Shown here: positions 53,514 through 62,406 of the stretch, in pieces
How the letters are laid out: each line of letters starts with the position of its first letter
Position numbering within the stretch: the first letter of the stretch is position 1
DNA from: Flavobacterium sp. 9AF
GTDB taxonomy: Bacteria > Bacteroidota > Bacteroidia > Flavobacteriales > Flavobacteriaceae
Reading direction: 5' to 3'
DNA length: 64,000 bases
NCBI RefSeq assembly: GCF_902506265.1
Contig: NZ_LR733556.1
Coordinates: 1,543,871-1,607,870 of the forward strand
Translations under genes and position numbers: made by a program
Notes under the pieces: model-generated
Told to the model about the DNA's origin: nothing
The model's input: the letters and a program-made list of their open reading frames with translations, nothing else
The model's database searches: none

Positions 53514-55907
53514 TTAAGAACCACACATTTCGCAATCGTCTGGTCCTGCATTTTTAGAACGCTCTAACATCGCTTTAAATTCTGAAGCTGTCATTTCTGG
53601 CTCTACTTCTACGGCTACAGGAACGGGTTGCGCTTTTTTATCATTATTTAAAGTAAACTTAATGGCGTCAACGGCTGCTTTTGTACGTAAATAATACATT
53701 CCAGTTTTTAAGCCGCTTTTCCAAGCATAAAAATGCATCGATGTTAATTTTGCCATGGTAGCACCTTCCATAAATAAGTTTAACGATTGCGACTGATCGA
53801 TAAAATATCCTCTGTGACGTGACATATCGATAATATCTTTCATACTCATTTCCCAAACGGTTTTATACAACTCTTTTATATCTTGAGGAATTATATCTAT
53901 ATTTTGGATAGAACCGTTATTTCTCATGATTTCTTGTTTCAAGTTTTCATTCCATAAACCTAAACCTACTAAATCGTGTAATAAATGTTTGTTTACTACT
54001 ATAAATTCACCTGATAATACTCTACGTGTGTAAATATTAGAGGTATACGGTTCGAAAGCTTCATTGTTTCCTAAAATTTGAGACGTAGAAGCTGTAGGCA
54101 TTGGTGCTAATAATAAGGAATTACGCACTCCATTTGTCATTACCTCTTTACGTAAAGAAGCCCAATCCCATCTTCCTGATAAATCTTCATCTTTTAATCC
54201 CCACATGTTGTATTGGAATTCTCCTTGAGAAATAGGAGACCCTTCAAATGTAGAATAGGGTCCTTCCTCTTTTGCCAATTCCATAGAAGCAGTAACAGCT
54301 GCAAAATAAATCGTTTCAAAAATTTCTTGATTTAATTTTTTAGCTTCATCGCTTGTAAATGGCATTCTCAACAAAATGAAAGCATCAGCCAAACCTTGTA
54401 CTCCTAATCCTACTGGACGGTGACGCATATTTGAGTTTTCTGCTTCTTTAACAGGATAATAATTTCTATCGATAACTCGATTTAAATTTCGTGTAATTCT
54501 TTTGGTTACATCAAATAAGAATTGGTGATTGAATTTCCCTTCTTCCACAAACATTGGTAACGAAATCGAAGCCAAATTACATACTGCAATTTCATCTTCA
54601 GAAGTATATTCTAAAATTTCTGTACACAAGTTAGAAGAACGAATCGTTCCTAAATTCTTTTGATTGGATTTTCTATTCGCTGCATCTTTGTACAACATAT
54701 ATGGTGTACCTGTTTCAATTTGAGATTCTAATATTTTTTCCCAAAGTTCACGTGCCTTTATCGTTTTTCTCCCTTTACCTGCAGCTTCGTAAGACAAATA
54801 TAAAGCATCAAATTCTTCACCATACACATCATATAATCCGGGACATTCGTTAGGACACATTAACGTCCATTTTGCATCTTCCTCTACTCTTTTCATGAAT
54901 AAATCACACATCCACATGGCATAGAATAAATCTCTAGCTCTCATTTCCTCTTTTCCGTGATTTTTCTTTAAATCTAAGAAATCAAAGATATCGGCATGCC
55001 ATGGCTCTACATAGACTGCAAAACTACCTTTTCTTTTTCCTCCACCTTGGTCAACATATCTTGCGGTATCATTAAACACTCGTAACATAGGAACAATTCC
55101 GTTTGATGTTCCATTAGTACCACGAATGTAAGAACCTGTAGCTCTCACATTATGAATAGAAAGACCAATTCCTCCAGCAGATTGTGAAATTTTTGCCGTT
55201 TGTTTTAATGTATCATAAATCCCATCAATACTATCGTCTTTCATCGTTAATAAGAAACAAGAAGACATTTGTGGTTTTGGCGTACCTGCATTAAACAAAG
55301 TGGGCGTAGCATGTGTAAAGAACTTTTTCGACATTAATTCGTAGGTTTCAATTGCTGATTCAATATCGTTTAAGTGAATCCCAACAGAAACACGCATTAA
55401 CATATGTTGGGGTCTTTCAACAATCTTTCCGTTAATTTTTAATAAGTACGAACGCTCTAAGGTTTTAAAACCAAAATAATCGTAGTTAAAATCACGGTTG
55501 TAAATAATCGTAGAATCCAATCTTTCCGCATTATCCATTATTACTTGATACACCTCATCAGATAACAAGGGTGCTTTTTGATTGGTTCTAGGATTAATAT
55601 AATTGTACATCTCAGTCATGGTTTCTGAGAATGATTTTGTCGTATTTTTATGTAAGTTCGAAACAGCAATACGAGCTGCTAATTGAGCATAATCAGGATG
55701 TGTAATAGTCATTGAAGCAGCTGTTTCCGCAGCTAAATTATCTAATTCAGACGTGGTAACACCATCATATAATCCTTCAATTACCCTCATAGCAACCTTA
55801 ACTGGATCCACCAACTCATTTAGCTCATAGCATAAAAATCTAATTCTATCAGTAATTTTATCAAACATTACTGGCTCTTTTCTTCCGTCTCTTTTTACTA
55901 CATTCAT
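53514..55907 (-). CDS. nrdA: Class Ia ribonucleoside-diphosphate reductase, alpha subunit
   Basis: 797 residues from [24 protein letters not shown] at 55907; the longer frame from 55946 adds an unrelated leader. The N-terminal ATP-cone (about 1-90) carries allosteric activity control. The reductase core shows MSSCFLLTM (first redox Cys), [11 protein letters not shown] (Asn, thiyl-radical Cys and Glu), [12 protein letters not shown] (second redox Cys), and [13 protein letters not shown]. The C-terminus ends DDCEMCGS, the mobile cysteine pair recharged by thioredoxin or glutaredoxin. It makes dNDPs with NrdB. It is 320 bp downstream of nrdB on the same strand, an unusually long gap. Confidence 0.96.
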   Translation of the reverse strand: MNVVKRDGRKEPVMFDKITDRIRFLCYELNELVDPVKVAMRVIEGLYDGVTTSELDNLAAETAASMTITHPDYAQLAARIAVSNLHKNTTKSFSETMTEMYNYINPRTNQKAPLLSDEVYQVIMDNAERLDSTIIYNRDFNYDYFGFKTLERSYLLKINGKIVERPQHMLMRVSVGIHLNDIESAIETYELMSKKFFTHATPTLFNAGTPKPQMSSCFLLTMKDDSIDGIYDTLKQTAKISQSAGGIGLSIHNVRATGSYIRGTNGTSNGIVPMLRVFNDTARYVDQGGGKRKGSFAVYVEPWHADIFDFLDLKKNHGKEEMRARDLFYAMWMCDLFMKRVEEDAKWTLMCPNECPGLYDVYGEEFDALYLSYEAAGKGRKTIKARELWEKILESQIETGTPYMLYKDAANRKSNQKNLGTIRSSNLCTEILEYTSEDEIAVCNLASISLPMFVEEGKFNHQFLFDVTKRITRNLNRVIDRNYYPVKEAENSNMRHRPVGLGVQGLADAFILLRMPFTSDEAKKLNQEIFETIYFAAVTASMELAKEEGPYSTFEGSPISQGEFQYNMWGLKDEDLSGRWDWASLRKEVMTNGVRNSLLLAPMPTASTSQILGNNEAFEPYTSNIYTRRVLSGEFIVVNKHLLHDLVGLGLWNENLKQEIMRNNGSIQNIDIIPQDIKELYKTVWEMSMKDIIDMSRHRGYFIDQSQSLNLFMEGATMAKLTSMHFYAWKSGLKTGMYYLRTKAAVDAIKFTLNNDKKAQPVPVAVEVEPEMTASEFKAMLERSKNAGPDDCEMCGS

Positions 55908-56227
55908 ATTACACTTGTTTATATAATGGTTAATTAGCCAAAGCATCTTTTACTTCCTTAGCTCTGATGGAAGCGAAATTTTTATTCTCAATAATTCAAT
56001 TACTTGTTTCTTAATTTAGATACGTCTTCGATTTCAATCAAAAACTATTTGAATGAAAGAAGCGATAGCAACTAAAACATCTGAATGAGAGAAACAAATT
56101 GCTTGATTTTTTTAATCATGCCATTGTTTCAAATTATAAAATATATTGTTTAAGACAAACAATATGTTTATTTGTTTGTTTGTTTATTTTTTTTACAAAA
56201 TTCTTAAATAGAATTTTTTAAGAAAAG
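55908..56227. other. 320-bp gap between nrdB and nrdA
   Basis: No gene of convincing length lies here. Visible elements on inspection: a perfect inverted repeat ATATTGTTT/AAACAATAT at 56143-56165, a TTTG tetranucleotide run at 56166-56186, and a hairpin AAAATTCT/AGAATTTT near 56196-56216. A pair of similar words TTGAATGAAAGAA and CTGAATGAGAGAA lies around 56050-56097. No exact TAnnTTTG was found on the minus strand, so nrdA may rely on a non-consensus promoter or on readthrough from nrdB. A 20-codon open stretch on the minus strand (about 55935-55995) lacks a start codon. Confidence 0.6.
56143..56165. repeat. Inverted repeat in the nrdB-nrdA gap
   Basis: ATATTGTTT (56143-56151) and AAACAATAT (56157-56165) form a perfect 9-bp palindrome around AAGAC. 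It could be a protein-binding site or an RNA hairpin; it does not resemble the NrdR box. It is followed by repeated TTTG units. Confidence 0.7.
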
Positions 56228-57205
56228 CTAAAAATCGGCATCAAAGCTTATTTTTCCAGCTTCAGAATCATTATTCATTACACCTGCTTTTTGATATTCA
56301 GCTACTCTTTTTTCAAAGAAATTCGTTTTACCTTGTAACGAAATCATATCCATAAAATCAAATGGATTTGAAGCATTATATACCCTTTCGCAGCCTAGCT
56401 CAACTAAAAGTCTGTCTGTAACGAATTCTAAATATTGAGTCATAAGAGTTGCATTCATTCCAATTAAACTCACGGGTAATGATTCTGTAATAAACTCTCT
56501 TTCAATATTTAATGCGTCAACTATAATTTCTCTAATTCTTTCTTTTGGTACTTTATTAATTAAGTGATGATTATGTAAGTGTACTGCAAAATCACAATGC
56601 ATACCTTCATCACGTGAGATCAATTCGTTAGAAAAAGTCAAACCTGGCATTAAGCCACGTTTTTTCAACCAGAAAATTGAACAAAATGCCCCTGAGAAAA
56701 ATATTCCTTCTACAGCAGCAAAAGCAATTAAGCGTTCAGCAAAAGAATCGGATTCAATCCATCTTAAAGCCCATTCTGCTTTTCTTTTAATAGCTGGAAA
56801 AACCTCAATAGCATGAAACAGTTTGTCTTTTTCAGCTTCATCTTTTACATAGGTATCAATTAATAAAGAATACGTTTCGCTATGAATATTCTCCATCATG
56901 ATTTGGAAACCATAGAAAAATTTAGCTTCAGCATATTGCACTTCATTGACAAAATTTTCAGCTAAGTTCTCATTTACGATACCATCTGATGCTGCAAAAA
57001 ATGCCAAAATATGTTTGATGAAATATTTTTCATCCTCATTTAATTTGGTATTCCAATCCGTAATATCTTGATGTAAATCTATCTCTTCAGCAGTCCAAAA
57101 GCTGGCTTCCATTTTTTTATACCATTCCCAAATATCATGGTGTTTGATAGGAAAAATTACGAAACGATCTTTGTTCTCTTTTAATATAGGTTCTACTGCC
57201 AACAT
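56228..57205 (-). CDS. nrdB: Class Ia ribonucleoside-diphosphate reductase, beta subunit
   Basis: 325 residues, short ferritin-like R2. Radical and iron residues can be placed: Asp74 in [13 protein letters not shown], Glu105 and His108 and the radical Tyr112 in [13 protein letters not shown], then Glu and His in the later [10 protein letters not shown] and [12 protein letters not shown] segments. The C-terminus [12 protein letters not shown] carries the tail that binds NrdA. The tyrosine at the radical position is present, so this is a normal class Ia protein. A -7 element lies about 90 bp upstream. Confidence 0.96.
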   Translation of the reverse strand: MLAVEPILKENKDRFVIFPIKHHDIWEWYKKMEASFWTAEEIDLHQDITDWNTKLNEDEKYFIKHILAFFAASDGIVNENLAENFVNEVQYAEAKFFYGFQIMMENIHSETYSLLIDTYVKDEAEKDKLFHAIEVFPAIKRKAEWALRWIESDSFAERLIAFAAVEGIFFSGAFCSIFWLKKRGLMPGLTFSNELISRDEGMHCDFAVHLHNHHLINKVPKERIREIIVDALNIEREFITESLPVSLIGMNATLMTQYLEFVTDRLLVELGCERVYNASNPFDFMDMISLQGKTNFFEKRVAEYQKAGVMNNDSEAGKISFDADF

Positions 57206-57293
57206 AATTGTTTTTTGTTTATACGATTTTTTTATAGATTTTTGATTGGTTTAGAGTTTACAAAGTTTGTAATTTGTAATGAGAAATGAAAGT

Positions 57294-57301
57294 CAAACTT
57301 A
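57294..57301 (-). promoter_or_regulatory. -7 element of nrdB
   Basis: The minus strand reads TAAGTTTG (TAnnTTTG), 89 bp before the ATG at 57205, leaving a leader of about 80 bases. The nearest TTG upstream is 24 bp away, just beyond the normal range. Confidence 0.45.
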
Positions 57302-57412
57302 TTCACAATTAAAGTAAGTTTTTAACAACCAGTAAAAATTTTCTTACTCAAAAATCTTTTTTCAAAACACTGATTTACAATTATTTGTGTTTTTTAAAAA
57401 CAATAGAAAAAT

Positions 57413-57451
57413 AACCGTAAACAGCAGTAAATTCATCTGTTAAGAGCGGTT
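57413..57451 (-). terminator. Possible terminator downstream of the DUF3109 gene
   Basis: On the minus strand AACCG (57451-57447) and CGGTT (57417-57413) close a stem that also pairs AACAG with CTGTT internally, followed by ATTTTTC. Two internal bulges make it weak; it is the only hairpin with a T-tail within 100 bp of the stop codon at 57473. Confidence 0.35.
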
Positions 57452-57472
57452 TTCCAACGTAAATTTTAACGC

Positions 57473-58039
57473 CTATTTTTTTAAATCTTGAGCTACTTTT
57501 TCTAACTCGTCATACCATTGTTGTCCAAATTTTCTAACAAGCGCTTCTTTGACAAATTTATAGATGGGCACTTCAAGTTCTTTACCTAAAGAACAGGCAT
57601 CTGAGCAGATATACCATTTATGATAATTTACAGCGGCAAAATCAGAATATTCTTTTACTCGAATAGGGTATAAATGACAAGAAACTGGTTTTTTCCAGTC
57701 AATTACTCCTTGGTTGTACGCTTGTTCAATACCACAAAGAGCGGTTTCTTTATCAAAAATAACATACGCACAATCTCTACCATCAATTAAAGTGGTTTCA
57801 AATTCTCCATCTTCTCCAGTAACAAAAGTTCCTTGCTCTTCAATGGCTTTTATTCCTTCTGGTCTTAAAAAAGGTTTTACTTTAGGATAAATTTCTTGTA
57901 ATATTTTTGTTTCAGCTTCATCTAAAGGAGCACCCGCATCACCATCTACACAACATGCTCCTTTGCAAGCAGATAAATTGCAGACAAATTCTTTTTCTAA
58001 AATTTCTTCGGAAACGATGGTTTTATTTAGCTGAAACAT
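57473..58039 (-). CDS. DUF3109 family protein
   Basis: 188 residues from MFQLNKTIVSEEILEKEF at 58039; an in-frame ATG at 58063 is rejected because it falls within the -7 promoter element. Many cysteines in iron-sulfur-like clusters: FVCNLSACKGACCVDGDAGAPLDEAE, GRDCAYVIFD, CGIEQAYNQG, VSCHLYPIR and ICSDACSLG. The C-x8-C and CHLYPIR blocks define DUF3109. Its function is unknown; a metal-binding or maturation role is suggested by the cysteines. It diverges from the MarC gene. Confidence 0.9.
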   Translation of the reverse strand: MFQLNKTIVSEEILEKEFVCNLSACKGACCVDGDAGAPLDEAETKILQEIYPKVKPFLRPEGIKAIEEQGTFVTGEDGEFETTLIDGRDCAYVIFDKETALCGIEQAYNQGVIDWKKPVSCHLYPIRVKEYSDFAAVNYHKWYICSDACSLGKELEVPIYKFVKEALVRKFGQQWYDELEKVAQDLKK

Positions 58040-58060
58040 AAATGATATTAAATTATTTTG

Positions 58061-58068
58061 CAAAGATA
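58061..58068 (-). promoter_or_regulatory. -7 element of the DUF3109 gene
   Basis: The minus strand reads TATCTTTG, an exact TAnnTTTG, 22 bp upstream of the chosen ATG at 58039. It shows that the longer frame beginning at 58063 is not translated from this promoter. Confidence 0.65.
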
Positions 58069-58130
58069 AGGCTTTCGTTCTATTAAATAAATATACTTTA
58101 ATTAGTAATAATTTCTTTGTTAGTAATTGC

Positions 58131-58138
58131 TATCTTTG
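58131..58138 (+). promoter_or_regulatory. -7 element of the MarC gene
   Basis: TATCTTTG, an exact TAnnTTTG, ends only 4 bp before the ATG at 58143. Transcription would start at or right beside the start codon, so the transcript may be leaderless. Confidence 0.55.
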
Positions 58139-58142
58139 CACT

Positions 58143-58730
58143 ATGAATATTGCGGAATTATTAGACTGGAAACATGTTTTTACTGTGAGTATGATTTTAT
58201 TTGCAGTAATAGACATCATAGGTAGCATTCCTATCATTGTTGACTTACGTAGTAAAATTGGACACATACAATCTGAAAAAGCTACTATAGTTGCTGCAAT
58301 TATTATGATTGCCTTTTTATTCTTAGGAGAAGAAATTTTAAAATTAATAGGAATAGATGCCAACTCTTTTGCTGTAGCAGGCTCGTTTGTGCTCTTTTTT
58401 TTAGCTTTGGAAATGATTTTAGGGATTCGCTTATACAAAGAAGACAACCCAACGACAGCCTCGATAGTTCCTATAGCTTTTCCATTAATAGCTGGAGCAG
58501 GAACCATGACTACTTTACTTTCTTTGCGTGCCGAATATGCTAAAATTAATATTATTATTGCTATTATTATAAACGTAATAGTTGTATATATTGTTTTAAA
58601 GGTATCTGGGAAAATCGAGAAAGTATTAGGCCCAAATGGTTTAGGCATTATTCGAAAAATATTTGGTATTATACTATTGGCTATTTCAGTAAAACTATTT
58701 GGAGCCAATGTAAAACAATTGTTTATATAA
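58143..58730 (+). CDS. MarC family membrane protein
   Basis: 195 residues, six membrane segments. Family blocks: FTVSMILFAVIDIIGSIPIIVDL, GSFVLFFLALEMILGIRLY, VPIAFPLIAGAGTMTTLLSLRAEY, and GPNGLGIIRKIFGIILLAISVKLF. MarC (UPF0056) proteins are inner-membrane proteins of unknown transport activity; the old link to multiple antibiotic resistance is not supported. It is followed 13 bp later by a small membrane protein gene and probably shares its transcript. Confidence 0.93.
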   Translation: MNIAELLDWKHVFTVSMILFAVIDIIGSIPIIVDLRSKIGHIQSEKATIVAAIIMIAFLFLGEEILKLIGIDANSFAVAGSFVLFFLALEMILGIRLYKEDNPTTASIVPIAFPLIAGAGTMTTLLSLRAEYAKINIIIAIIINVIVVYIVLKVSGKIEKVLGPNGLGIIRKIFGIILLAISVKLFGANVKQLFI

Positions 58731-58743
58731 ACTTTATTATAAA

Positions 58744-58938
58744 ATGAAAATATTTAGTATTGTAGTTATTGTTATAGCTTTAGCCTTAATTGTTTTTAAT
58801 GCTACAAAAATAAATTATAATGCACCACTAGAAGGAAATAGTAGTGTTGCTTTAATCGGAATTGTTTCTGGATTATGTGCTATAGTTTTGATGTTAATCT
58901 TTTTGGTTTCCAAAAAAATAGAAGAAAAAACAAAGTAA
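58744..58938 (+). CDS. Small two-helix membrane protein
   Basis: 64 residues: helix 1 at about 3-20 (IFSIVVIVIALALIVFNA), a loop with NYNAPLEGNSSV, and helix 2 at about 36-56 (ALIGIVSGLCAIVLMLIFL), ending KKIEEKTK. No family is recognised beyond a short conserved flavobacterial-type membrane protein. It starts 13 bp after MarC. Both helices and the charged tail fit a real gene, although no test of function is possible. Confidence 0.65.
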   Translation: MKIFSIVVIVIALALIVFNATKINYNAPLEGNSSVALIGIVSGLCAIVLMLIFLVSKKIEEKTK

Positions 58939-58960
58939 TATTTTTAAATTTCCAATAAAT

Positions 58961-58996
58961 AAATTCCAAAATAAGAAATCTAAAATCTTGGAATTT
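58961..58996. repeat. Intergenic inverted repeat AAATTCCAA/TTGGAATTT
   Basis: AAATTCCAA (58961-58969) and TTGGAATTT (58988-58996) form a perfect 9-bp inverted repeat in the gap between the small membrane gene and the FAD protein. AAATTTCCAA at 58946 is a further variant. The words match the arms around the four-helix-bundle gene (50629, 51018), so this may be a member of the same interspersed family without a gene inside. Confidence 0.6.
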
Positions 58997-59021
58997 AGAC
59001 TTTAAAAGTTGATTATTTCTT

Positions 59022-59630
59022 ATGTATGATATTTTAATCATTGGCGGAGGTGTTTCTGGCGTTTCTTGTGCCTTAGTATTAGGTTCTGCTTACACCAAAC
59101 CCTTTGCGTCAGAGAAAAAAATAGGTTTGATTGCTCATCAAAAGGCATCTTCATTACAAAATGGCGTTTACAACAATGCTTATGGCATTCCTCCAGGAAA
59201 ACTAGGTTCTGAATTGTTAGACGAAAGTTTAGAGCATCTTCAGCAATTATATCCTCATGTAACACAAATCGAAAATGAAAAAGTACTAAAAATTGAAGGT
59301 TCAGTTGAGAATTTTACGGTTGTAACCCATAAAAATGAGTATCATTCTAAATTGATTGTTGTTGCTATTGGTTCTAGTAATCCTTTTTTAATTGAAGGTT
59401 TAGAATCCTATGTAATTCCTCATAAAAAAGCACTAGCTATAAAAAATAGAATTCAATTGCAAAACGAGGATCATTTAGTTTGCGAAGGTATTTATGTTTG
59501 TGGGACATTAGCTGGACATCGAAGTCAATTATCTATTGCTGCAGGAAGTGGAGCAAGCGTAGCGGCTGACATTTTGACTTTATGGAATGATGGCAATCAT
59601 GTACAAGTGCACGATGCGGTTGGAAAATAA
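59022..59630 (+). CDS. Short FAD-dependent oxidoreductase lacking the NAD(P) domain
   Basis: 202 residues. The N-terminal Rossmann motif ILIIGGGVSGVSCALVLG binds FAD, and the C-terminal block GIYVCGTLAGHRSQLSIAAGSGASVAADI resembles the second FAD region of thioredoxin-reductase-like enzymes. The central NAD(P)H domain (second GxGxxG/A) and the CxxC active site are missing, so the protein is a single-domain, reduced version (about 300 residues is usual). It could use another protein as partner or bind FAD for structure. The start MYDILIIGGG is typical. Confidence 0.75.
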   Translation: MYDILIIGGGVSGVSCALVLGSAYTKPFASEKKIGLIAHQKASSLQNGVYNNAYGIPPGKLGSELLDESLEHLQQLYPHVTQIENEKVLKIEGSVENFTVVTHKNEYHSKLIVVAIGSSNPFLIEGLESYVIPHKKALAIKNRIQLQNEDHLVCEGIYVCGTLAGHRSQLSIAAGSGASVAADILTLWNDGNHVQVHDAVGK

Positions 59631-59632
59631 AC

Positions 59633-61204
59633 TTATTTAATTTCTAAAACTTTTTTAATCATAGCATCTTCGGAAAGAATAATTTCATAATAATTGTTAT
59701 CATCGTAGAGTTGTTTGACAAACTCAGCATATAAATACTTTTTAATTTTTTCTTTATCAGAAAAATTTAAGACAATTCCACTTTCAGCAATATATTTTTT
59801 AAAAGCTATTAAATATTCATCTTTACCTAGTATTTCATCTTTAAGATTTCTATAAGTTATTTCATTGAAGAAATTTCTTTTTTTATCCAATTGTTCAAAT
59901 ACAAAATAACTCACCACACCCGATTGCATAATCATAAGTGTTGCTTCTTCTCCATGTTTGGCTTCAAAAGGCACAAAAACATCAGGAGTAATACCACCAC
60001 CACCATATACTATTCGACCTTTTTTTGTTTTAAATTTTAAACTATCTGCTACCTTAATACTATCTGCTTCATACAATTCACCACTGTGAAAACGTTTCTC
60101 AAATTCATTAAAATAATTCTCCCCTTTATCTTCATAGGGTTTTTGAATAGAACGTCCTGATGGCGTATAATAACGTGCTATTGTTAATCTTACAGCCGAA
60201 CCATCTCCTAATGGCATTTCTCGTTGCACTAAACCTTTTCCAAAAGAACGCCTTCCAACAATAATCCCTCTATCATTATCCTGAATAGCTCCAGCTAATA
60301 TTTCACTTGCTGAAGCGCTATTTTCATTAATTAGCACATAAACTTTACCCTCTTCAAAATCCCCTTTTGTAGTTGCATACGTTATATCTTCAGTACCTTT
60401 TTTATTTTTAGTTTTTACAATTAATTCTTTATCTTTTAAAATCTCATCTGCTATAGCTACAGCCATTTCCAAGTAACCACCTCCATTATCCCTTAAATCT
60501 ATAATTAAATCTTTAACCCCTTTATTTTTAAGAGATAATAATGCTCTATGAAACTCATCATAAGTAGTTTCGGCAAAACGATTAATTTTAATATAACCTG
60601 TTTCGGCATCAATTTTTAGAGCAATATCTACACTTTTTATTGGAATGACATCTCTTTTTACTTTAAGTTTTAATTTCTGATTGGTAGACTTTCTAAAAAC
60701 AGTTATTAAAACTGTTGATCCCTTTTCTCCTTTTAGTTTAGAAAAAAGACTATCATTTTGTATTTTTTTATTGAATAATTGATAATTATCAGCATATAAA
60801 ATTCGATCTCCTGCTTTAATTCCAGCTTTTTCTGAAGGCCCATTCTTTATCGGTTTAATAACAGCAACCGTGTCTTTATACATATAAAAATTAACACCGA
60901 TTCCTACAAAATCCCCTTTCATATTTTCTGTAACGGTCTTTAAATCCTTTTTACTAATATACACGGAATGAGGATCTAAATTTTCAAGTATCCCATTAAC
61001 TGTTAAATCAACAATAGAATCCGTATTGATATCATCAACATATTCTCTATCGATAAAATCAATTAATTTATTAAGTTTATTTTTTTTTGAATTTTTTCCT
61101 AAGAAAGTATTTTCTTGATAAGAACTCAATTTATTACCCAACAGCAACCCTATTACAATGGCTATTGCAATTATTATTGGGAAATATATTTTATTCCATT
61201 TCAT
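59633..61204 (-). CDS. S41 family C-terminal processing protease
   Basis: 523 residues. One N-terminal membrane segment (YFPIIIAIAIVIGLLLG) anchors a periplasmic protease. The PDZ domain is at about 90-190 (GVNFYMYKDTVAVIKPIKNGPSEKAGIKAGDRILYADN). The S41 core has DLRDNGGGYLEMAVAIADEIL; the catalytic Ser298 and Lys323 lie in ENSASASEILAGA and RSFGKGLVQ, giving the 25-residue spacing of this family. A C-terminal extension of about 130 residues follows. It starts 2 bp after the dCMP deaminase gene on the same strand. Confidence 0.93.
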   Translation of the reverse strand: MKWNKIYFPIIIAIAIVIGLLLGNKLSSYQENTFLGKNSKKNKLNKLIDFIDREYVDDINTDSIVDLTVNGILENLDPHSVYISKKDLKTVTENMKGDFVGIGVNFYMYKDTVAVIKPIKNGPSEKAGIKAGDRILYADNYQLFNKKIQNDSLFSKLKGEKGSTVLITVFRKSTNQKLKLKVKRDVIPIKSVDIALKIDAETGYIKINRFAETTYDEFHRALLSLKNKGVKDLIIDLRDNGGGYLEMAVAIADEILKDKELIVKTKNKKGTEDITYATTKGDFEEGKVYVLINENSASASEILAGAIQDNDRGIIVGRRSFGKGLVQREMPLGDGSAVRLTIARYYTPSGRSIQKPYEDKGENYFNEFEKRFHSGELYEADSIKVADSLKFKTKKGRIVYGGGGITPDVFVPFEAKHGEEATLMIMQSGVVSYFVFEQLDKKRNFFNEITYRNLKDEILGKDEYLIAFKKYIAESGIVLNFSDKEKIKKYLYAEFVKQLYDDNNYYEIILSEDAMIKKVLEIK

Positions 61205-61206
61205 TT

Positions 61207-61632
61207 TTAACTTAAATCACTCAATAATTCGACTACCACACCTGCTTTTCTAAGAAAATCCACACCAGAAGTGTCTTTATATTCTTCATGATATACCACT
61301 CTTTTTATTCCAGATTGATGAATTAATTTACTACAATCTTTACATGGTGACAAGGTTATATATAAAGTTGCGTTTTCACAAGATTGCGTAGAACGTGCTA
61401 CTTTCAATATTGCATTGGCTTCAGCATGTAAGACATACCATTTTGTTGTACCTGTTTCATCTTCGCAACAATTTTCAAAACCTGTAGGTGTACCATTGTA
61501 TCCATCAGATATAATCATTCTATCTTTAACAATAATCGCGCCAACTTGTTTTCTCTTACAATATGACAGTTGACCCCATTCCTTCGCTATACGCAAATAT
61601 GCTTTATCATATTTTATTTTTTTCTCTCCCAT
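61207..61632 (-). CDS. dCMP deaminase (zinc-dependent)
   Basis: 141 residues. Zinc ligands: His69 and catalytic Glu71 in VLHAEANAILKVA, Cys97 and Cys100 in LSPCKDCSKLI. The N-terminus KRKQVGAIIVKDRMIISDGYNGTPTGFENCC and a second cysteine set are as in ComEB/dCMP deaminases. It converts dCMP to dUMP for thymidylate synthesis. It starts 2 bp after the HupE/UreJ gene and precedes the S41 protease by 2 bp. Confidence 0.92.
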   Translation of the reverse strand: MGEKKIKYDKAYLRIAKEWGQLSYCKRKQVGAIIVKDRMIISDGYNGTPTGFENCCEDETGTTKWYVLHAEANAILKVARSTQSCENATLYITLSPCKDCSKLIHQSGIKRVVYHEEYKDTSGVDFLRKAGVVVELLSDLS

Positions 61633-61634
61633 GC

Positions 61635-62228
61635 TTATCTATTCCAAATTTCACTATGAATAATCATTGGTGTAACCACACCTATTATAAAAGCTGACAT
61701 AACTAAAGCCCAGTCTCTTTTTGAAAATCTAAAAACGGTTTGCACAATATATCCTATTATTAACACTATAAAAACTACAATAATTTGTGCAGCTTCAATA
61801 CCTAATGCAAATTCAAGTAAAGGCAGAAACTTATCCGTTGAATTACCTGGCAATATCGCATTGAAATAATTTGAAAAACCTAAACCATGAATGATTCCAA
61901 AAAACAAAGTAATTATAGAAATAAAACTAATACTTTCATTTTTCGAAGATTTTCCAGCTGTAAAAAGATGAAAAACGGCTGTAACCAATATCGTTATAGG
62001 AATTAAGAATTCCACTAGTGAAGATTTTATAGAAATTATTCCAAAAACAGATAAAAACAAAGAAACAGTATGTCCTATGGTAAACAATGAAACTAATATA
62101 AAAATTCTCTTCCAGTCTTTAAAAGCATATGGAACCATTAAAGCTATTAGAAATAATACATGATCATAGGCATTAATGTCTAAAACATGTTTTAGACCTA
62201 TTTTAAAATACAACCAAAATTCTGACAT
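61635..62228 (-). CDS. HupE/UreJ family membrane protein
   Basis: 197 residues with about six membrane segments. Family blocks: FKIGLKHVLDINAYDHVLFLIAL, LFTIGHTVSLFLSVFGII, FFGIIHGLGFSNYF, and LLEFALGIEAAQIIVVFIVLIIGY. The His and Asp residues in the GHTVS and DHVLF blocks are those proposed for nickel or metal handling in HupE; here no hydrogenase or urease is near. First gene of a compact operon with the dCMP deaminase and CtpA genes (2-bp spacings). Confidence 0.9.
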   Translation of the reverse strand: MSEFWLYFKIGLKHVLDINAYDHVLFLIALMVPYAFKDWKRIFILVSLFTIGHTVSLFLSVFGIISIKSSLVEFLIPITILVTAVFHLFTAGKSSKNESISFISIITLFFGIIHGLGFSNYFNAILPGNSTDKFLPLLEFALGIEAAQIIVVFIVLIIGYIVQTVFRFSKRDWALVMSAFIIGVVTPMIIHSEIWNR

Positions 62229-62252
62229 AGTTTATTATTTTTTTGGGGAATT

Positions 62253-62281
62253 CAAACTTACAATTTATTTTAACAAAAATA
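62253..62281 (-). promoter_or_regulatory. Promoter region of the HupE-dCMP deaminase-CtpA operon
   Basis: The minus strand holds two exact TAnnTTTG words, TAAGTTTG (62260-62253) and TATTTTTG (62281-62274), 25 and 46 bp before the ATG at 62228. The nearer one has a 25-base leader. No regular -33 spacing was found for either. Confidence 0.5.
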
Positions 62282-62406
62282 ATTTTCTTTATAAAAAGCT
62301 TAGCATATTTTGGAAGAATTATTTACTTGCCATTTAAAAAATACATGTTTTGATTATTTTAAAAACTAAATTATGTTTAATTTTGTGCAACTTTAAAATA
62401 AACAGT

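Noticed and set aside
56166..56186. Run of TTTG repeats in the nrdB-nrdA gap as a phase-variable switch
   Set aside because: It is not in a coding region and is only a few imperfect units, so I kept it as a note in the gap entry.
57206..57472. NrdR-box operator upstream of nrdB
   Set aside because: No tandem match to the usual ACACWATATATWGTGT-like box was found in this interval.
58130..58708. 192-codon frame on the minus strand opposite MarC
   Set aside because: It is an antisense shadow of a clear MarC gene; its sequence has unusually many Ile, Lys and Pro codons created by the complementary hydrophobic gene.
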